Shown here one piece after another: positions 49,674 through 51,503 of a stretch of 51,503 nt of DNA. The DNA is taken from contig QWII01000070.1 of the NCBI GenBank assembly GCA_021405325.1, forward strand, positions 1 through 51,503. The letters run 5' to 3'. Below the pieces are notes generated by a model. The model worked only from the letters and a program-made list of their open reading frames with translations, had not been told where the DNA came from and did not search any database. Source of the DNA: Caldilinea sp. CFX5. Lineage in GTDB: Bacteria; Chloroflexota; Anaerolineae; Caldilineales; Caldilineaceae. Made by a program: the position numbers and the translations under genes. The stretch's first letter is position 1. Each line of letters opens with the position of its first letter.

Positions 49674-50295
49674 AGTGACTTCTTACGGCTTCCAGTGACT
49701 GAGGAAAAATTTCTAGAGCAACATTGCATGCAGCATCTTTCGGTAAAGTGTATACTGCTGTAGGTAATCTAAACTCGGCTAAACAGAAAGCACCACAAGC
49801 AACAGCTAGCTGACAATAGAAGATAGCATTAGCGAAGACAAATAGAATTATCCGAAACTACGCGCAACTATCGGAAACTATCCAGCAACGGCAGCACATA
49901 CTGAATACTGGGCGCTTGACCGATGAGCCGGATCAGACCCAGTTGGATCAGGGTTCGTAAATCCTTGAGCGCAATCTGTCCAGAAGCGGTGACATTGGTC
50001 AGTGTTCCATATGATTGGAGAAAATTACACAGAAGTAACGGCGTGCGTCTTCAAAACGCGATATACAGTACATCGGTCTCCGGCGGGTGGCGCCGGCGGT
50101 GGCCTGAAAGGCCGCCTTACCTGTATCTTCCCTATACCCCGTTCCTATACCTTGCTCTACTGGCTGGCACGGCTGGTGTCCTATACTAGGAAATTTATGC
50201 TTGGTGGGAAATGCAGTGCTAAGCTCAGGGTTGGTACGGTGTGGTGGGAAAAGTTATGAATACCATTCGCTTGACTAGGTACGCAGGAGATTGTT
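49674..50295. other. Degenerate stretch with no intact gene
   Basis: AT-richer sequence with stops in all frames, apart from the winged-helix fragment at 49868-50003. Around 50080-50160 there are small GGC-rich hairpins and repeated cctatacc words. I see no RNA gene or promoter that I would defend. Confidence 0.5.
49868..50003 (-). pseudogene. C-terminal winged-helix fragment
   Basis: An open frame of about 45 codons ending at TAG (49870-49868): LTNVTASGQIALKDLRTLIQ, then LGLIRLIGQAPSIQYVLPLL. The TA...ALKDLR.L...GLI...G....YVL pattern is that of the winged helix at the C-terminus of Fic-family proteins and similar regulators. There is no start or upstream continuation, so it is a remnant. 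Confidence 0.4.
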
Positions 50296-50878
50296 ATACC
50301 ACAACAGACGATCAATGGGGTTGCCCTCAACTACCGCACCAGCAGCGACCCGCAGAAGCCAACCGTTGCGCTCTCGCACACGGTGCTGTGGGGTGCGACA
50401 GCCGGCGCTGCTGGACAAGCTCGTCCTGATCGCGACCAACGCTCGTGCTGACACATCCCCGCTGGCCGCCCAAACCCGCCAACTCTGGGATCTCTTTCGC
50501 GCCGGCCAGCGCGAGATGATTGTCGATCCGGCCTTACAACTCTTCTTTGCCCGTGCCACCTTTCAGCAACAGCCGGAGCTTGTGGCGCAATACCGCCACA
50601 AAGCTGTCGCCATGCAGGAAGTTGAGGGGATGTATCAGGCGGCAATGGCCGCCGGCGAACGCAGCGATGTCATGGCACAACTGGACGCGATCCGCACCCC
50701 TACTTTAATCCTGGCCGGTCGTGAGGATCGCATGGCGAACGCCGCCGAAGCTGAAGAGATGGCGGCCCGGATGCCTAACGCCCAGGTGGCGATTGTCGAA
50801 GAGGCCAGCCACCTGTTGTTGGTGGAAAAGCCGCAGGCAGTGGCGCCAATCATTCGTCGCTTTCTGACCGAGGGGTGA
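50296..50878 (+). pseudogene. Alpha/beta hydrolase with its central part deleted
   Basis: The N-terminus reads PQQTINGVALNYRTSSDPQK and PTVALSHTVLW in one frame, ending about 50405. The C-terminus continues in another frame from about 50409: LLDKLVLIATNARADTSPLA, later TPTLILAGREDRMANAAEAE and EASHLLLVEKP, ending at TGA 50876-50878. The catalytic Asp (GRED) and His (EASH) are kept, but the nucleophile elbow GxSxG and about 100 residues around it are missing, with a frameshift at the join. GGAG lies six bases before an ATA codon (50296-50298) where an ATG would be expected. Confidence 0.75.
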
Positions 50879-50892
50879 TGGATGACGCAGTA

Positions 50893-50967
50893 TATCACCG
50901 CGAATCATGGGAATTAGCGAATGTTGCCCCTGTAGCGATTCGCTAATCCCCATGATTCGCGGTGATA
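50893..50967. repeat. 30-bp inverted repeat, one mismatch
   Basis: Arms 50893-50922 (tatcaccgcgaatcatggg...) and 50938-50967 pair at 29 of 30 positions with a 15-base loop. It lies 15 bases after the hydrolase relic's stop and could serve as a terminator, although no T-run follows. The word cgcgaatcatggg differs from the other repeat families here. Confidence 0.8.
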
Positions 50968-51018
50968 GGGTTGCCATGCTTGGCGAGTGCTGTTTTGTCT
51001 CATAGGAACAGTCGGGTC

Positions 51019-51503
51019 ATGATGATCGAATTGTTACAACTGCTGATAATGTTTCTGGTTGCCGTCGCCTTTGCCCTGGCGCTGGCTCATGCGCTCGAAT
51101 TGCCGGGGAAAATGCGCCTCAGCCAGGCGGTCTACTACGCCGTACAGCCGATCTACTATCCGGGCTTCACCATCGGCGGCATCAGCGAGCCGGTTGGCCT
51201 GCTGCTCACCCTGCTCCTGCTCTGGTTGACGCCGTGGGGCAGCCCGGATTTCTGGCTAACCCTCCTGGCGCTGGCGGGGCTGGTTGGGATGCAGGCGGTC
51301 TACTGGCTCGTAACCCACCCGGTTTCCGCCATCGGCACCTCTTTTGGCGCAATCTTGCCCCACCTGGCCGAGAGCCGCCAAGTGATTGCCTTTGAATTGC
51401 AAGGCCACGGGCGCACCGCCGATATTGATCGTCCCATGAGTATGGAAGCGATGGCCGATGATGTGGCCGCGGCTGTGCAGCAGTTGGGCTTCGACCAGGT
51501 TGA
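51019..51503 (+). CDS. Chimeric ORF: membrane-protein N-terminus joined to an alpha/beta hydrolase (partial)
   Basis: An open frame from ATG 51019 runs to the right edge. Residues 1 to about 95 are a four-helix membrane protein of DUF1772-like pattern: LLIMFLVAVAFALALAHALE, then LPGKMRLSQAVYYAVQPIYY, ending GMQAVYWLVTHPV. From about residue 98 the frame continues as an alpha/beta hydrolase: FGAILPHLAESRQVIAFELQ, then GHGRTADIDRPMSMEAMADD. The hydrolase lacks its own first strand and oxyanion-hole region, and the membrane protein lacks its last helix. I read this as an in-frame deletion fusion of two neighbouring genes; whether it is functional cannot be told. Confidence 0.65.
   Translation, partial: MMIELLQLLIMFLVAVAFALALAHALELPGKMRLSQAVYYAVQPIYYPGFTIGGISEPVGLLLTLLLLWLTPWGSPDFWLTLLALAGLVGMQAVYWLVTHPVSAIGTSFGAILPHLAESRQVIAFELQGHGRTADIDRPMSMEAMADDVAAAVQQLGFDQV

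Noticed and set aside
50241..50429. A 62-codon plus-strand frame starting before the hydrolase relic
   Set aside because: It runs out of frame with both hydrolase pieces and its translation is low-complexity with no family resemblance.
1..51503. Search for tRNA, rRNA and riboswitch features
   Set aside because: No cloverleaf, rRNA-like conserved stretch or known riboswitch core was recognised by eye; long leaders before 2116 and 27220 were inspected without a match.

Overview
The window looks like a piece of a Chloroflexota chromosome, probably Anaerolineae/Caldilineae. This is an inference from the moderately GC-rich coding sequence, the many sugar importers whose binding proteins carry a twin-arginine lipoprotein signal ending in LAAC, the isolated glycoside hydrolases and the abundant intergenic palindromes. 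I see no rRNA, tRNA, CRISPR array, transposase or phage genes. Almost everything is carbohydrate uptake and breakdown.

Layout, left to right. (A) 1-2116, minus strand: a sugar-binding lipoprotein followed by the start of a permease that runs off the left edge. (B) 2674-13174, minus: binding protein, two LplB/LplC-type permeases, an uncharacterised TIM-barrel protein, a GH95-like/DUF5703-type enzyme and an (alpha/alpha)6-barrel glycosidase. (C) 13288-14002: relics of a zinc alcohol dehydrogenase and a phytanoyl-CoA dioxygenase family protein, with a good promoter and a perfect operator-like dyad between them. (D) 14014-20741, minus: a GH32/GH43-like propeller enzyme, binding protein, two permeases and a GH32 enzyme, which looks like a fructoside locus. 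(E) 20858-21895, plus: an HTH antitoxin and PIN toxin pair. (F) 21892-27220, minus: binding protein, a small Ig-like membrane protein, two permeases and a GH5-like enzyme. (G) 27749-32501, plus: FAD-linked oxidase, class I aldolase, FGGY kinase and DeoR regulator. (H) 32569-33118: two truncated genes joined at their 3' sides. (I) 33129-43014, minus: the only complete CUT1 ATPase, two permeases, binding protein, sialidase-like propeller protein, enolase-superfamily dehydratase and a TIM-barrel/Gfo-Idh-MocA fusion. (J) 43186-48747, minus: Gfo/Idh/MocA oxidoreductase, family 5 binding protein, DppB and DppC, flanked by DppC and DppB relics. (K) 48824-51503: a small duplicated-domain protein among gene relics, then a membrane-protein/hydrolase chimera running off the right edge.

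How the parts fit. Each importer locus pairs uptake with one to three enzymes for the imported glycoside. Four of the five CUT1-type importer loci show no ATPase, so the ATPase at 41896-43014 may energise several of them. Clusters F and G are divergent, and two sigma70-like promoters stand back to back between them with their -35 boxes ten bases apart. This suggests that one importer feeds the oxidase-kinase-aldolase pathway under DeoR control. Two features give the region a rearranged character: at least eight gene relics or chimeras with identifiable deletion junctions, and about a dozen long inverted repeats in the gaps between genes.

The best candidates for undescribed biology are the oxidase/aldolase/kinase operon G, the TIM-barrel/oxidoreductase fusion with its enzyme neighbours in I, the Ig-like protein inside importer operon F, and the families of intergenic palindromes.
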